From Prorocentrum cordatum (Eukaryota; Sar; Dinophyceae; Prorocentrales; Prorocentraceae), in contig CAUYUJ010004347.1 in assembly GCA_963575745.1 (NCBI GenBank), forward strand, positions 126,847 through 190,846: DNA of 64,000 bases, given 5' to 3'. Below the pieces are notes generated by a model. The model saw only the letters and a list, made by a program, of their open reading frames with translations. It did no database searches and was not told where the DNA came from. Positions 1-11,390 of this stretch are shown piece after piece. Both the position numbers and the translations under genes were made by a program. Positions within the stretch are counted from its first letter, which is position 1. Each line of letters starts with the position of its first letter.

Positions 1-767
1 TTCTCCCTGGTGCGCTTTATGTTTTTAATGTTAATCGAGGTGCGTGCGTCCATCGGAACGAGCGCATTTAGTTTTTCCCCAACTGTCACCTCTTCCCCTT
101 CTCTTCCTTCTCCCTCATCTCTCAGCCTCCCATCCCATCTCCTGTCCGCTTCCTCATTCCCGCTTTCCCCTCTTCCTTGATTTTCGCTCCCCTTCTCACC
201 CCCTGCCCCACGGATACAAGTACTCCTATGTTTGCGGTTTTTTTTTTTTCTCTCTCTCTCTCTCTCTCTGCTTCTCTCTGTCTCTCTCTCTCTCTCGCTC
301 TGTATCTTCCCTGGCCGCGTTCCAATTATTCGGCAAGGGTTTCCCACAGGCTAGAAGTAATCACGCTATAATCGCAGCCCGGCGGCTCCGAATGGCACAT
401 TCGATGTTGCGCCGATGGCGCCCCCGCCCCGTCCCCGCCATGAGAGACAGGGGTCATCAGGAAAATGAGTCCGTCACCCCTGAACCCTTTCTCTTGCTCG
501 GTTTTGGTAACGCCCCCCAGAGCCCCTGGATGCCCCCAGGGGATCTGAAGACGGCGACAGACTTTCCGGCACCGCGTTTGTCCGCGACTTGTCTTCTCCA
601 TGTTGACCAATCACAACAGAGAGAGTTAGTTCATGTCTACCTCATCTGAAACACATCCATATCCCCATGATTGGCATCGCCGCATCTCGATGCCGATCTG
701 AATGATTCCCTCAGCATCTGGGGGTGCATCCCTAAGAGTGCCATCGTCTTTGGGCTTGTCAATCTCA
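1..767. other. Non-coding left edge with poly-T/(TC)n tract
   Basis: No coding region is supported here. A run of T at 238-249 passes into a (TC)n tract to about 300. The open frames across it come from the simple repeat and carry no recognisable domain. Confidence 0.6.
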
Positions 768-1007
768 GGGTTGACCCAAAAAGGGGTCCAGCGACAAGGG
801 GGTGGCGAAATAGATGTTCTTGTGGAGTTGCAGTACATTCGGGGCGTGCAATACATTCCGGGGTTCAAATGTATTGCTGGATGCTCGCGAGCAATACATA
901 TTTGCAATACAATGCAATACAACTTTCCGGCGCCATACATTTGCAATACGATTGCCCCGAATCTATTGCACCCCCCCTTTCATCTGGACCCCCTTTTGGG
1001 TCACCCC
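768..1007. repeat. Fold-back (MITE-like) element with long terminal inverted repeats
   Basis: The left end (TGACCCAAAAAGGGGTCCAG, from 772) is nearly the reverse complement of the right end (about 985-1007, CTGGACCCCCTTTTGGGTCA). The match continues inward for about 45 bases on each side. The interior holds several direct and inverted copies of GCAATACATT. No ORF is credible. This looks like a non-autonomous palindromic element, and no clear target-site duplication was found. Confidence 0.6.
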
Positions 1008-1135
1008 AAACAATTTTCGAGGCTGGTAATTTCGCAGGAACAGGAACGCCTGCTCCTCGCAGGCGCCACGCCTGCGTGGGCGGCGGCACCCGGCGGACCT
1101 CGCAAGACTCTTCCTCCTTGCCCTCCCCGTCTCCC

Positions 1136-1280
1136 TTCTCCTCCTCCTCCTCCTCCTCCTCCTCCTCTTCTTCCCCTTCCTCCTCCTCCTCCTCCTCCTC
1201 CTCTTCTCCCTCCTCCTCCTCCTTCTCCTCCTCCTCCTCCTCCGCCGCCTCCTCCTCCTCCTCCTCCTCCTCCTCCTTCT
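1136..1280. repeat. (TCC)n microsatellite
   Basis: About 145 bases of slightly interrupted CTC/TCC triplets directly precede the spliced-leader relic at 1284. Poly-Ser, poly-Pro and poly-Arg frames over it are artefacts. Confidence 0.9.
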
Positions 1281-1283
1281 CTC

Positions 1284-1320
1284 ACCGTAGCCATTTTGGC
1301 TCAAACCATTTTGGCTCAAG
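1284..1320 (+). other. Tandem relict dinoflagellate spliced leader (full plus truncated)
   Basis: ACCGTAGCCATTTTGGCTCA (1284-1303) continues as AA and is followed at 1306-1320 by CCATTTTGGCTCAAG. The first unit matches the 22-nt DinoSL except for its last base (A for G). The second is the DinoSL without its first six bases. A full SL joined to an SL lacking CCGTAG is expected when a reinserted, SL-bearing cDNA is transcribed and trans-spliced again at the AG inside the old leader. This marks the left end of a retroposed transcript and identifies the genome as dinoflagellate. Confidence 0.92.
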
Positions 1321-1607
1321 TAAAACATTTCCCAAGGCAGCTGGCCGTTCAACCCTGTTCCTTTCCATGACCCACAGGCTCGCCTCGGCTGCCCAGCCTG
1401 CGGGGCCGCTCCATATCAGCAGTGCGAAGATCCCCTTTCGCACTATCACGAATTCAATTCATTTAACAGCATGCCGTTGGGCTGGCTATTCTTTCGCTTG
1501 GCATCGGACACGCGGTACGTGGCCTTGCTCTGCACAACACTTCCTAATGGATACATATTCTGCGTCAGCATCTTTTCGAAACTACTCAAAAAGCAGAAGC
1601 CAAGCCT

Positions 1608-3345
1608 GTGGACACCGACGCGATCGACGCAGACACCTTGAAAGACGCAGTGAGAGAGATAGAGACCGTGACCGTGGTCGACACCGCCGACGTGATAGGG
1701 ATGGGCGCCACCATTCTTTTTTTCCCGAATGGATCACACCAGCCGCACAAAGGATATAGTAGACGATCTAGAAAACCTCGCGGACGCGAAGCATCGGGAG
1801 CCCATCAAGGATTCCACTCAGCTGCTACCCGAGAAGCCTGCCAACGAGCTGCCCTTGAAGACTTGGAGGCAGCTCCGACCTTCCCCTCTCAAGAGCAAGC
1901 ACAGTGGCAAACCCACCAAGCTCAGCGAGAACGAGATCGGCGCGAAGCTCTGCAGCACTCTCCTATCACGACAGCATCAAATGCTGCCGCAGCCAGTTGT
2001 GGACAAATGGCATCAGCTCCAGCCCCAGATCCAGTAGAAAAAAGCACAGCCACGCCTACAGAAGCACCTTGGCCACAGTCAAATCTCGCCCCAGATATTC
2101 AGCGCGAGGTCGAGCATATCATGGCATCGCAGCTCGCCGCCATCAATACAGCCGTCGGCAACACTGTTTCAGCCTCGCAGACTCAATTTCTCGCTGCACT
2201 ACAGCGACATGAAGCAGCTACTACTCGCAGATTGGATGGCCAAGAGCAAGATCGCATGGGAATCAAGACCGCACAAGCAAAGCAAGATGCCCAGCACCGG
2301 AATATCTGGAGTGCAATCCAGCACATCAGCCAGCAGCTCAGCCTCGGCGGAGCAGAGGCACCCAAATTGGACATGGCCAAACTATCATATTGGGATCGCG
2401 AGCCAGATCCCACCATGTTCGTTCTCTCCTGCGCGCATCCCGTCGCCGCCGCCGCCGTTCGCATCGCCATCGCCGAGTGGCTCGACGCAGCAGAAGTGGC
2501 CCCGCAGCAGTTTCGAATCCATGGAGAAAGGCGCTTCATCCTACAACTCCTTGGGGGTCGCTCAATCGCCATCACCAAATCAGAGGCCCTTGCTCGGGCA
2601 CTTCAGTTACCAGGCCGTGGTGGCTACAGACAGCTCATAGTTCAGACACCTACCAACAGCGCCATCAACAATGGCCAGTACGTTCCGCTCTACGCCAACC
2701 CAGGCAGGATCATCAAGCGCACCAGAATGGCAACTCAAACTGAAAAGCTGCGCGCCCTCTGCCAGGCTCACTACCCCGCGCAGAAGTGGCGCGCTGTTGC
2801 GATCAAGGGCGCGTATTCTGCAACACCATTCTCGTTGGAATCAAGATTCGCTAGCCATGGTTCCCATCAACAAGGCCACTATCGCTGCATAAATTGCCGC
2901 TCTCTACACAGCCGAGGACACAGTGGATTTAACAAACGCTAGTTGCCATGGTGGACGACTGCAAATGACGCGGATCACGCGCGCCCTCCTGGACCTGATT
3001 TACCTGCGCGGCAGCGACCGCGTCCTCTACAGCACCTTCGACCAGCGCCTGAACAGGCTCCACCTTGTCCTGCCGCCGCTGACGCTCCACAGCTTCCTGC
3101 GCGCGCTCCGCGTGAACTCGGGCAAGCCCCGCGGCGTCGCAGGTCTCATCTTGCACGGGCCGCGCCGCGACGACGGGCGCGCGAGGATCGGGGCGCCCCT
3201 GATGCCCTCGAGGGACTGGAGAGCCCCCCAAATTATTGTTCAGTCTTCACAGGCCTGGAGAGCCCCGGAGCAGCGCTTCTTCCCCAGCATGAAATACTTC
3301 ACCCAGCTCAAGCCCTTCTTCTTCCAGAACAAGATCGCCTATTGA
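1608..3345 (+). pseudogene. LINE-A ORF1-like protein, frameshifted
   Basis: An open frame runs from about 1608 to 2942 and is continued in another frame by 2923-3345. The predicted protein is Gln/Ala-rich and probably helical in its first 250 residues. Next comes a segment of RNA-binding ORF1 character (around ISLG... FVLSCAHPVAAAAVRIAIAEW, encoded near 2410-2480), then a basic C-terminal part. No zinc knuckle is seen. The assignment as ORF1 rests on its position directly upstream of the endonuclease and on general character, not on a diagnostic motif. There is no confident ATG. The family's ORF1 binds LINE RNA in the cytoplasm. Confidence 0.5.
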
Positions 3346-3539
3346 ATGCCGACAGGACTCAGGTCGCATCAGCTCCAGGATTCAGCTCATCACTGGGCAA
3401 CGCTTCATCCTCCAGTTCCAGCAGCTCATCTTCTTCTTCCTCCAGTTCCAGCCGCTCATCTTCTTCTTCCAGCTCCAGCAGCACATCCTCGCGCACCCGT
3501 CGTGCCGAGCCGACGCGGATTACCGCCGCGCCTACTAGC

Positions 3540-4430
3540 CTCAGAGGCCGCAGGCAACCGCATCTGCTGGAATGCCAGGGGTTTCTCTCGCCATGACGAT
3601 CGTAAGAGATGGGGGGAGATAAAGCAGATTACTCCCTTCATGCGCACGCAGGCCCTGATAGCCCTGCAAAAAGTACACGGCTCGCAATTAGATCTCGGAT
3701 CGCACATCGGCAAATTTCTGTGTGATTATCAAATGCATGTCAGCGGCTGCCCCCATAACCGCGGCAAAGGGGGAGTGGCCCTTCTGGTTCCGACATCTAC
3801 ATCGACCGCTACATCAACGTCGCTCTGGCCAGTTGTCCGCGGTCGAGTTACAGCCCTGCGCATTGCCAATCACACCGCGGGCTTCGAGGCGCTCATTATG
3901 AGCGCACAGAAACATGAGTTACCGAGGCGCGGCATGCCTCGCGGAACTGGGCAGCAGCAGCGCCCCAGCAAAGACTCTTCATCGCCATGGGCGACTTCAA
4001 TGCCAGTGCCGCTCCCTCCTTCAACTCCAAGGATCCTTCTGCATGCTGGCGGCCAATGGCACCTGGCGGAGAGTATCGGCGAGAGCAAGCGCGGCGGTGC
4101 CAACTCCTTGCCTCGCCCACAGAGATCGCCCACGACTTCCCCGCGCACTTCTCGGCCAACGCGCAAGCGGTCACGGCAACCGGCCGCGTCTTCATCTCCC
4201 TCTCGGGAATCGACTTGATGAATGCGGGCGCGCACCTGAATATTCACACAGACGGCGCGGCTCTATCTGACAAAGGCCTCAGCGATCACGCCAGTCTTCA
4301 TTTTCTTCTGGTCAGCCTCACGGCCAGAAGAGCAAGCCATCGACCCGATCATCTTCCACGACCCCACCTACCGGCGCCACTTCAACTTTCTGAAGGGCAA
4401 CATTGCAAAGGCTGCGCTTGCGCCTAGCGC
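3540..4430 (+). pseudogene. LINE-A endonuclease/exonuclease/phosphatase domain, frameshifted
   Basis: Motifs of the LINE AP-endonuclease appear in order. CWNARGF near 3565 is the N-terminal strand with catalytic Asn. MGDFNAS starts at 3987 and carries the GDFN motif, and LSDHASLHF near 4275-4305 carries the SDH motif. They are spread over at least two frames, so the domain cannot be translated as one protein. In intact LINEs this enzyme nicks target DNA to prime reverse transcription. The QE motif expected between the first two was not located clearly. Confidence 0.75.
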
Positions 4431-4599
4431 AGCATGGAAGCAGCGCAAGCTCATCATCAAAGAGGCGGCGAAGCTCACTCGCAACCTTCGGCAACGCGCC
4501 CCCCTTCATGACCACAGTCGCTGGGCACATAGCAGGCTCGCTAGTCGTGTTATCTCACGGGCGATTTGGCGAACGGATTCAGACGCAGCGTCGCCCCCC

Positions 4600-7159
4600 A
4601 TGGCAGCGACCGGCATCGGCAGCGCGCGCCTGCGCCTCACGGACGACGGCCCCGAGCTCACGAACAGGGGCGAGTATGTCAAGCTGATGGGCGCGGCGGT
4701 CACCGCCGACTACGACAGGCGCATCGCACTCGCCACGAAGCGCCAGCTGCAATCCAACGCCGAGATGCAGCGGGACCAGGCCGGCAGTAGGAAGGCCGCG
4801 ATGCAGCTCGCGCGCCGGGCGCAGGCCTGGAATCCGTTCCGCCGTCGTCTCGCACTCTCAGAACTTAGGACACCGAAAGAAGGTGCACCAGGGGCCAGAG
4901 GGCATTCTCGGAGGCCTCCAGAGACGTTGGCAGCCCATCCTCCCCAGCAGCGCCTGTCCCAGCACCTCCCCAAGTTCGATTGCGCGGACCTGCGGGTTCC
5001 AGCTCTTCAGGACTTTCAGAGGGCCCTCCGCAAGGTCAGACATGCCGCTCCAGGCCCAGGCCAGATTCCATGCGCTGCACGGGCCACCTCGCCTGGATCC
5101 GTTCAGATACTTCATGACCTCACGATGCAGATGTTGGAGACGGCCTGGCCCCGCATCAGTTCAACGACTCGGTCTTCGTGTTTTTTTCTCCCGAAAGGAG
5201 ACGAATCCCAGGACCAGTATGCCGTCTTTTGAGCTCCAGGTGCCATTCGCCCCCTCTCCTTAGAACCGCGACGCCAGACTTATCGCTTCTGTCGTGAATA
5301 TGGGTCTCGTGGACATGGTTAGGGATCGGACAATAGACGCACAACAGGGTTTTGTAAAAAGGGGCGGAACTTTGGACAACATGCATTGACCCTAGACTCT
5401 GAGGCCCGTGGAGTAGGTCACTCCCCAGAGGCGCCAGATGCGCTCCCTATCCTTACCAGCTGTGATCTCAAAGCTGCCGTCTCATCCTTCGGGTGGGAGT
5501 TTGCGTTTGCATCATTGGTGGCTCGCGGGGCTCCTCCAGGCTATCTCAGTGTCACTTATGCTCTTTATCACTCCCCCAAAGCCTGGGCCCGTGTAGGTGG
5601 CCGTCTTCCATAAATGTTCGAAATAGGCTCAGGTGTTCCCCAGGGCTGCCCTCTCTCGGGATCGATTTTGGCCTTGGGTTTTTATGCCCCCATTAGACAC
5701 ATTGTCCAGATTATAAGCGCCCTCCCTGGATCCAACAATCTCGGTGCCTGCGCAGATGGCCTGGGTCTCGTCCTCGCTCGCCTTGGGACCCTCCCTTTCC
5801 CCCTTCCCCCGTTTCGGGCCATTGATACTCTCGCAGGACTCGAGCTACATATCCAGAAGACAGTGATTGTGCCCTCATGGGCCCTTTTTTTCACTTGCCG
5901 TGCACTCCCTCACTCAACGCCTCTTACTATTTCCAGTGCCTGAGTGGCAGCGCATTCAGATTATAGAATACGCACGCTATCTAGGCGTGCTCAGTGGCCC
6001 AGCAGTTACCTTAGACATCCAAGGGGAAGCCGCATGTGAGACATATTGGCTGCGCGTTGCACAATTAGCGGCGAGCGCCCCTGGCCCAGCAGTGGCGTTC
6101 AAACTGTATAACACGTGTGTTAGCACTGTCCTCTCGTACCTTACGCAGTATTTTCCATGTCCAACCACGTTCCTGAGGCGCGAACGTGGCACCCTACATG
6201 CGATTCTCCGGTTTCCCCCAACTCCTGGCGCCTCGTCGACATCCTCGGTGCTCGCTCGTGGTCGCATTCGTCCTCCCCCAACTCACTGATCACGCTTTCA
6301 CTGGCCTCGGCGCGGCGCACGGCATCTGCCGCGCTTCCCGACTGGAAGCCACTGCGTCGCTCTTTAGTACTTGCCCAAGACAAGCTCAACCCAGAACCGA
6401 CCCTGGCGGATTGTGCCCAGGCCCGTATTCGGGCCACCGTTTCTCCCGCGTTCTGGAAGTGCCCTGGCATCGTCGAATGCTGGCGCGAGCTTGCTGACGG
6501 TATACCACCGCACTCGGTCTCACCGCTCGTCTGGCGCGCAGCTCAGCGAACGGCCGCACATGAACAGACGGCCGCTGCCCAAGAATCCGGGCGTGCCCGG
6601 GCCCATCGCCCCCTCGCCTCGGTTCTCCACTCTTCCCTCTTCCCCGACGAGTTCGCTGGGACTCTTGCGCGCCGTCTCTCATCGGCGCTACCTGGTCTCG
6701 TAGTGCCGCGGCGCGGAGTCTGTCCAACCGCTGGCAGGAACTAACCAGTCACCTCTCGAAGAGGGTCCCAGCCATCCGCTGGGCCGCGTATAAGACGTTG
6801 GCGGGGGCGCGGTGGACCAGCCACCGCTTCCCCTTCGGCCCGGGCCGCGCCTGTCTGCTCGGGTGCGATGCTTGCCAGGTTGTCTCGGCCATTACCTCAC
6901 CTGCCCCCGTCCCCTTCACTTCCTCGCGTTACCTCGCCCCTTCCTCTCCTCGGACCCTCTCGTTCGCATCGGCCTAGGGGCGCCCGGACAACGCGCTGAC
7001 CCTGAGCACGCTATTCCTGACGCTGTCCGTCGGGCAGCACTTTCATTTCACGTGTCCAACAAACTGCGCATCATCACGCACGCCGCGCCCAGCGCCGCGC
7101 TTCTTCACGCTACTGGCACTGAGTACCGAGCCGCTGCACTGCACGCGATGAGGCCGTAG
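4600..7159 (+). pseudogene. LINE-A reverse transcriptase, frameshifted with altered active site
   Basis: Non-LTR RT blocks are recognisable. RDRTIDAQQGFVKRGGTLDN (about 5320-5382) matches the block with QxGF. GSGVPQGCPLSGSIL (about 5626-5670) is the diagnostic PQG block. CADGLGLVLARL (about 5747-5782) stands where the YADD catalytic box belongs. ARYLGVLSGP (about 5970-6000) is the downstream thumb-side YLGV block. The second Asp of the catalytic pair is Gly, and several frameshifts and stops separate the blocks, so the enzyme is inactive. The downstream part to about 7159 is still protein-like but carries no domain I can name. No RNase H motif was seen. Confidence 0.8.
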
Positions 7160-7248
7160 CCTGAGACGAACCGGAGCGGGGGCACTTGCCCGCTTCTCGC
7201 GTCTTGTCCGCTTGCCCTCGTGTCTTCCTTTCTTGGTGCGGTCGCTCC

Positions 7249-7311
7249 ACCTCCTCCTCCTCCTCCTCCTCATCCTCCTCCTCCGCGCCCTCCCCCTCCT
7301 CCACCCCCTAG
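7249..7311. repeat. (CCT)n tract at LINE-A 3' end
   Basis: About 60 bases of CCT/TCC triplets with few interruptions separate LINE-A from LINE-B. It may be the element's tail or part of a split target microsatellite. Confidence 0.85.
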
Positions 7312-7319
7312 CATAGTCT

Positions 7320-9228
7320 GCTCAGGTCTGCAGAAAAATTAATGTTCAGAGGCCCCTGGCCAGCGATGGTCACTTCGGCTCTTGCCTACAATCCTCTGCG
7401 TGCGACAGGAAACAGACTCGGGGCGATATCGCTCGAGCGCTCGAGCTCGTCAATGTCAATGTTGTGGGGCTGCCAGGTACACAGAGAGAGGCCGTGTCGG
7501 AGTTGGACTAGTCTTCATGATTCAGGATCGAGTTTGCGTAGACGCAGGATAGAGAACAGGGGACTTCACACACCGCTGAACAGGAGTCATCGCGGTGCCC
7601 CCGCAAGGATGGAAACAACGTGGCATGCGTGTAGCATTCCCACCTCCTGCACTCCAGGGCCGATGGGGTCTCAGCCGAGTGCGGCAAGGGGGGCGTGGGA
7701 AATGTGTATCATGGTACTTTACTTCCCTCCTCGCCCGTCATCTGCAGTTGGTATGAGAGCGTACCTTGTTTGCTGCTGTCAGTTCTCGTCTTGGGCACAA
7801 GGGCAGCTCAAGAAACGACCTGGCCGATTTCATCCCATAGTATTGGCTGATGTTGTTGTTGGCGTGGGTTTAGTCAAGAGAGAGGGGACGCAGGAGGAGG
7901 TGGAGACGGAGGCGGTGGGGAGGATACGGGCTAATGAGCGACACCATGGAGGAGGAGGCCGGAGGTTTCGTGAGCTGCTAGAATCAGCCGACCTGCTCGC
8001 ACACACCACGCTGAGAGAGTATGCCCCGACTTTTTACGGAGGGAATCGCAACAGCTCGATGTTGGACCATGTGGCCATCCCTATTCGTTCGTGCGACGCT
8101 GTGCAGTGTGTCAGCCCAATTCACGCCATAGGACGCAAGTTGCTGGTAGTACCCAGCCGCGAACCTAGAGACCATATACCCTTACAGGTCCAGGTCCAGG
8201 TTCAGAGATGGGGGCGGGGGCAACAGCAACAACCAGTGCAGGCCCTTGATGGCCTTGAAGGGGAAACTATTAAATGGAAGAGGGATGTGCTTTTGCAGAG
8301 TGTTCTCGGCGGGCCCGTTCGGGAAGCTTTTATCCAGGAGGTTGAGGCTGCTCTAGGAGAGGTCTGGGGTCATATGCTGCTACAGCCTCATGACACTCCT
8401 TGGCCAGATGAGCTCGTTGCGAAAGTAGGTTCGGTTCTTCGCCGCTTGGGTGCTAAACCTTTCTCTCATGGCTCGCAAAAGACGGGCGTAAAAACTACTC
8501 AGTGCCAAGAGCGCCTTGAACTGCTCGCCCTTCGTCGCCAGCTTCCCGGGCAGATCTCAGCTCTCAAAGATGACGAGTATCAGGCGTGTTGTGAGAAACT
8601 TCGTGATGCCACCCGTCGCAGTAAGGCTCTCTACCGTCGTCGTCGTCATGATCGACATGAAAGGATCGTTTGGGAGATCTGGGACGCCTGGCGAGCTCGC
8701 GACTTCTCTTTGGTGAACTGGCTATCGCTACGCCTCGCAGGAGGACGTTTCGGCCGCGCCATGCGAGATCTACGGAAGCTGGACGGCGCCTTGTCAACGG
8801 CTGATCAGTGGATGGAGGTGTGGGGACACAAGGGAAGAATGAGATAGATGGGGGCTACTCGCGCTACGTGGTCAGACTTCTGTGAGCATCAGAATGCGCT
8901 GGCCAATACTCCTGGGCTGATGGACGACTCCCGCGCGTCACCGGCTTGTTTTCGTGCTGCGTTCGACCTGGAGCTGATTCAGAAATATTTCTCGAGGGCC
9001 CGAAAGCGAAGAGGGGTTCCAACGTGGGCGCTTCCCATGGAGCTCTGGCATGTATGTATAGGCTCACCTACTGCTCATGCTGCCTCCACTGCTCGTGATG
9101 GTCTCGGGTCCGACTATAGCAATATTGATGTATACTATTCTAAGCTATTGCTCCATAGGGTCATTGCTAGCATTCGGTACTGGGGCGTTGTACCAAACTG
9201 TGGAATATTAGTCAGAGATTTGCTCTGC
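7320..9228 (+). mobile_element. LINE-B: non-LTR retrotransposon fragment without RT
   Basis: A second LINE begins just after the CCT tract. It retains an endonuclease region and the linker that normally leads into RT, then stops abruptly at a (TCC)n tract at 9228. Loss of the 3' half is unusual, because target-primed reverse transcription normally truncates the 5' end. No DinoSL is present at its left end. Confidence 0.7.
7360..9228 (+). pseudogene. LINE-B endonuclease and linker, broken by frameshifts and an in-frame TAG
   Basis: The N-terminal endonuclease strand reads AYNPLRATGNRL near 7385-7420. The motif GLPGTQRE follows in a different frame near 7465-7490. The C-terminal half, from about 7940, includes TFYGGNRNSSMLDHVAIP (about 8029-8085), which matches the end of the LINE endonuclease fold with its Asp-His pair. 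The same frame continues through a basic, Arg-rich linker, is crossed by TAG at 8845-8847 and stays open until the TCC tract. ARKRRGVPTWALPMELW (about 8998-9050) resembles the segment just ahead of LINE RT domains. RT itself is absent. Confidence 0.7.
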
Positions 9229-9365
9229 ACCTCCTCCTCCTGCTCCTCCTCCTCCCTCCTCCTTCTCCTCCTCCTTTTCCTCCTCGTCCTCCTCCTCTTC
9301 CTCCTTCTCCTCATCCTTCTGCTCCTCCTCCTCCTCCTCCTCCTCCTCCTCCTCCTTCCGCTTTC
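9228..9365. repeat. (TCC)n microsatellite truncating LINE-B
   Basis: About 138 bases of TCC-type triplets. It replaces the expected RT-coding half of LINE-B. Confidence 0.9.
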
Positions 9366-11065
9366 TCCCATACCACCTTCCAGGGCCGATTATACTGCGT
9401 CTTTACCTCTCGTTTCGGCTCCCCCCCCCGCTCTTCGACGGTGGTTCCGAGGCCTCGGCATCAGCCTGCGGGCGTCGCGCGCGGCGCAGTCCGATCCGTG
9501 CGCGTCGTTCCCTTGCCAGGCCGCCTCGGGTGTCGCCCGACCTTTGGGCAGCGACAAGAGGGGCCGCCACTTGGGGGGTCACCACCTCTTCCCGCAACTC
9601 GAGGATCGAGGGGGGGAGTGGGGATTGAAAATCGAGGAGGTTTTAGATGTTCTCAGGGACGTTTCTGTGAGCCCTTGGGGGGGCTTCTCTTTCATGGAGG
9701 AGACCATCCTTAGTGGGGTTGGCGCCACCGCCTTTTGCGCGCCGCCACTACGTCCTCCCTTCTCGCACTTCCCGTTCTGCCCCGCTTTTAGAGTGTCCTG
9801 GCAAACCATTGCGCCGGATAGTATTCTATGGTCTCAAATGGAGGAACCTTACGCGCAGGGACAACAGCAGACTCAGGGTGAGTGAGCCTGCTGGCTAGTT
9901 CGTCGCCCCCTTCCTCCTTTTCCCGTCTCCCCTGCTTGAGACTTGGTTTGCAGATTTGTCGGCGCCAAGGCGCAACCGCCCCGCCCCTCGCAGGGCCGTC
10001 CCTCGTGACGCGGGGGCGCAGTGTTCAGTCTGTGTGTGTGTTGTGTTGTGTTGTGGTGTGTTGTGTTGTGTGTGTGTGTGTGTTCACCCTCCCCCTTCCC
10101 ACAGCGTGGTTGCGAATGAACTCCAGGTCCCAGTAGGGTCGTGCGAGGACATCGGCTGGCACCCCGTCCACGACCGCGGCGAGTGTCGGAGGGCCGCGGG
10201 GGAGCTCCGCCTGGAGGATCACGCGGGCTGGTGGCAATTTCCAGGTCGTGGAGGTCAGTGTTCTCCTATCCCTGGTGTCCGATATGTGTCCACACGCGAG
10301 GCTGGGCCTTCTCCTCCTCCTCCTACTCCTCCTCCTCCTCCTTCTCCTCCTCCTCCGTCCTTCTCCTCCTCCTCCTCCTCCGCCTCGTCCTCGTCCTCGC
10401 CTGGGGATCCGATGTCCTCGGGGACCTCAGGGGGCGGTGGGCGTGGATCTGGCCCCAGAGGGCCCAGCCCGAACATGTCCATGGTCACGGCTTTCTGAGG
10501 TCCTGGGAAAATTCTGTTCCCAGGCGGTGGGTGTGAAAAAGTACAAGCTTGGGTAGCAAGATGCCCCAAGGGATTCGGAACACATTCAGTACCGTAGAAC
10601 TGTGTAGCATACGTACCTAACTACATTTGGCAGAACAACAAAATACGTCAACTGTGCTGCATGCAAAGTTCCTGGGGAGTGTGCCCCTCTCCTCTCCCAC
10701 CCCTCCTCCTTGTCCCCCTCCTTCTCTTCCTTCATGCTCCTGGTGTTCATCTTCCTCTGCCCTACTTATCCTCCTGCATCCCCTTCCCCTCATCGTCCTC
10801 GTCATCCGTTCCCTGCCCCCGCCCCTCATCTTCCTCCTCCTCCTCCTTCTCCTCTTCCCCCTCTTTGTCAGCTGCCCCTCCTCCTCCAGCCGCCTCCTCT
10901 TCCTCCTCCTCGTTCCTCCTCTTCACCCTCCTCCATGATACGCTTCCTTCTGCTCCGCCTCCTCCTCGTCCCCCCTGCGGGGGGGAACACTTGAGGGGGC
11001 TGGGCGGCGCCAACTAATCTCCCACACCGACAGGAGGCGCCGCTGGCCGCCACGCCGAGCCTGCG
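9366..11065. other. Non-coding spacer with (GT)n and TCC tracts
   Basis: No gene is supported. A GT/TTGTG tract lies at about 10028-10083, an imperfect TCC tract at 10310-10396, and C/T-rich low-complexity DNA at about 10680-10960. Open frames over these are repeat-driven. Confidence 0.6.
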
Positions 11066-11135
11066 TTTCTCTGGGCCCAGGAGCAGTGTGTACGTGCTCT
11101 CTCCCGGCCAGGCCAGGAGGGCGGATGCGCCTGTG
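11066..11135 (-). repeat. Degraded copy of the 26.4-kb palindromic element
   Basis: The stretch around GGGCCCAGGAGCAGTGTGTA (11076-11095) through CCGGCCAGGCCAGGAGGGCG resembles the reverse complement of the central part of the palindrome at 26414-26584, by eye at about three quarters of positions. The outer arms are missing. Confidence 0.4.
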
Positions 11136-11228
11136 CGGGGACGCCGAGGGACCCCACTCGGGATCAGTTTCGGGGCGCACGTGGGCATCTTGGGGGCTTG
11201 CTCGTCAGGGACAGCGAGGGGGACAGGC

Positions 11229-11390
11229 TCAGGGGCGTTGCATCGACACCCAATCGCCCAGTCATCGCCGATGCGGGGTCTGACAGCCCACCCTGTCCAG
11301 GACCGCGCGGATTTGCTATCGGGTGCCCATCGCCGACCGATCGACGATGCATCGCCGATTCCAGATCGACGCTTCCCCCCCTGAGCTGTA
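11229..11390 (+). repeat. Dispersed repeat, copy 1 (CAATCGCCCA.TCATCGC family)
   Basis: It shares an ordered set of blocks with 43035-43200: GGCTCAGG, CAATCGCCCA, TCATCGC, GAT.G.GG, then ACAGCCCACCC or ATAGCCCACCC. In both places a GCATCGCCGAT-like or GATGTATCGCC-like segment and a CCCTGAG or CTCTGAG block follow. Nothing coding is evident. Confidence 0.5.

Larger units (their letters stand above)
1284..7311 (+). mobile_element. LINE-A: decayed non-LTR retrotransposon with DinoSL relic at its left end
   Basis: The order is DinoSL relic, about 290 bp of leader, an ORF1-like segment (1608-3345), an AP-type endonuclease segment (about 3540-4430), a reverse transcriptase segment (about 4600-6300) and a 3' tail ending in (CCT)n at 7249-7311. 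Frames change many times, so the element is dead. A TCC-type tract flanks it on both sides in the same orientation. That could be target preference for the microsatellite or a microsatellite-like 3' tail. The precise 3' end is not defined. Confidence 0.8.

Noticed and set aside
44-649. A 200-codon ORF at the left edge
   Set aside because: It spans the poly-T/(TC)n tract and shows no domain or coding bias.
1136-1294. Poly-Ser, poly-Pro and poly-Arg proteins over TCC tracts, here and at 9.2, 11.6, 21.6 and 26.2 kb
   Set aside because: Microsatellite translation on both strands.
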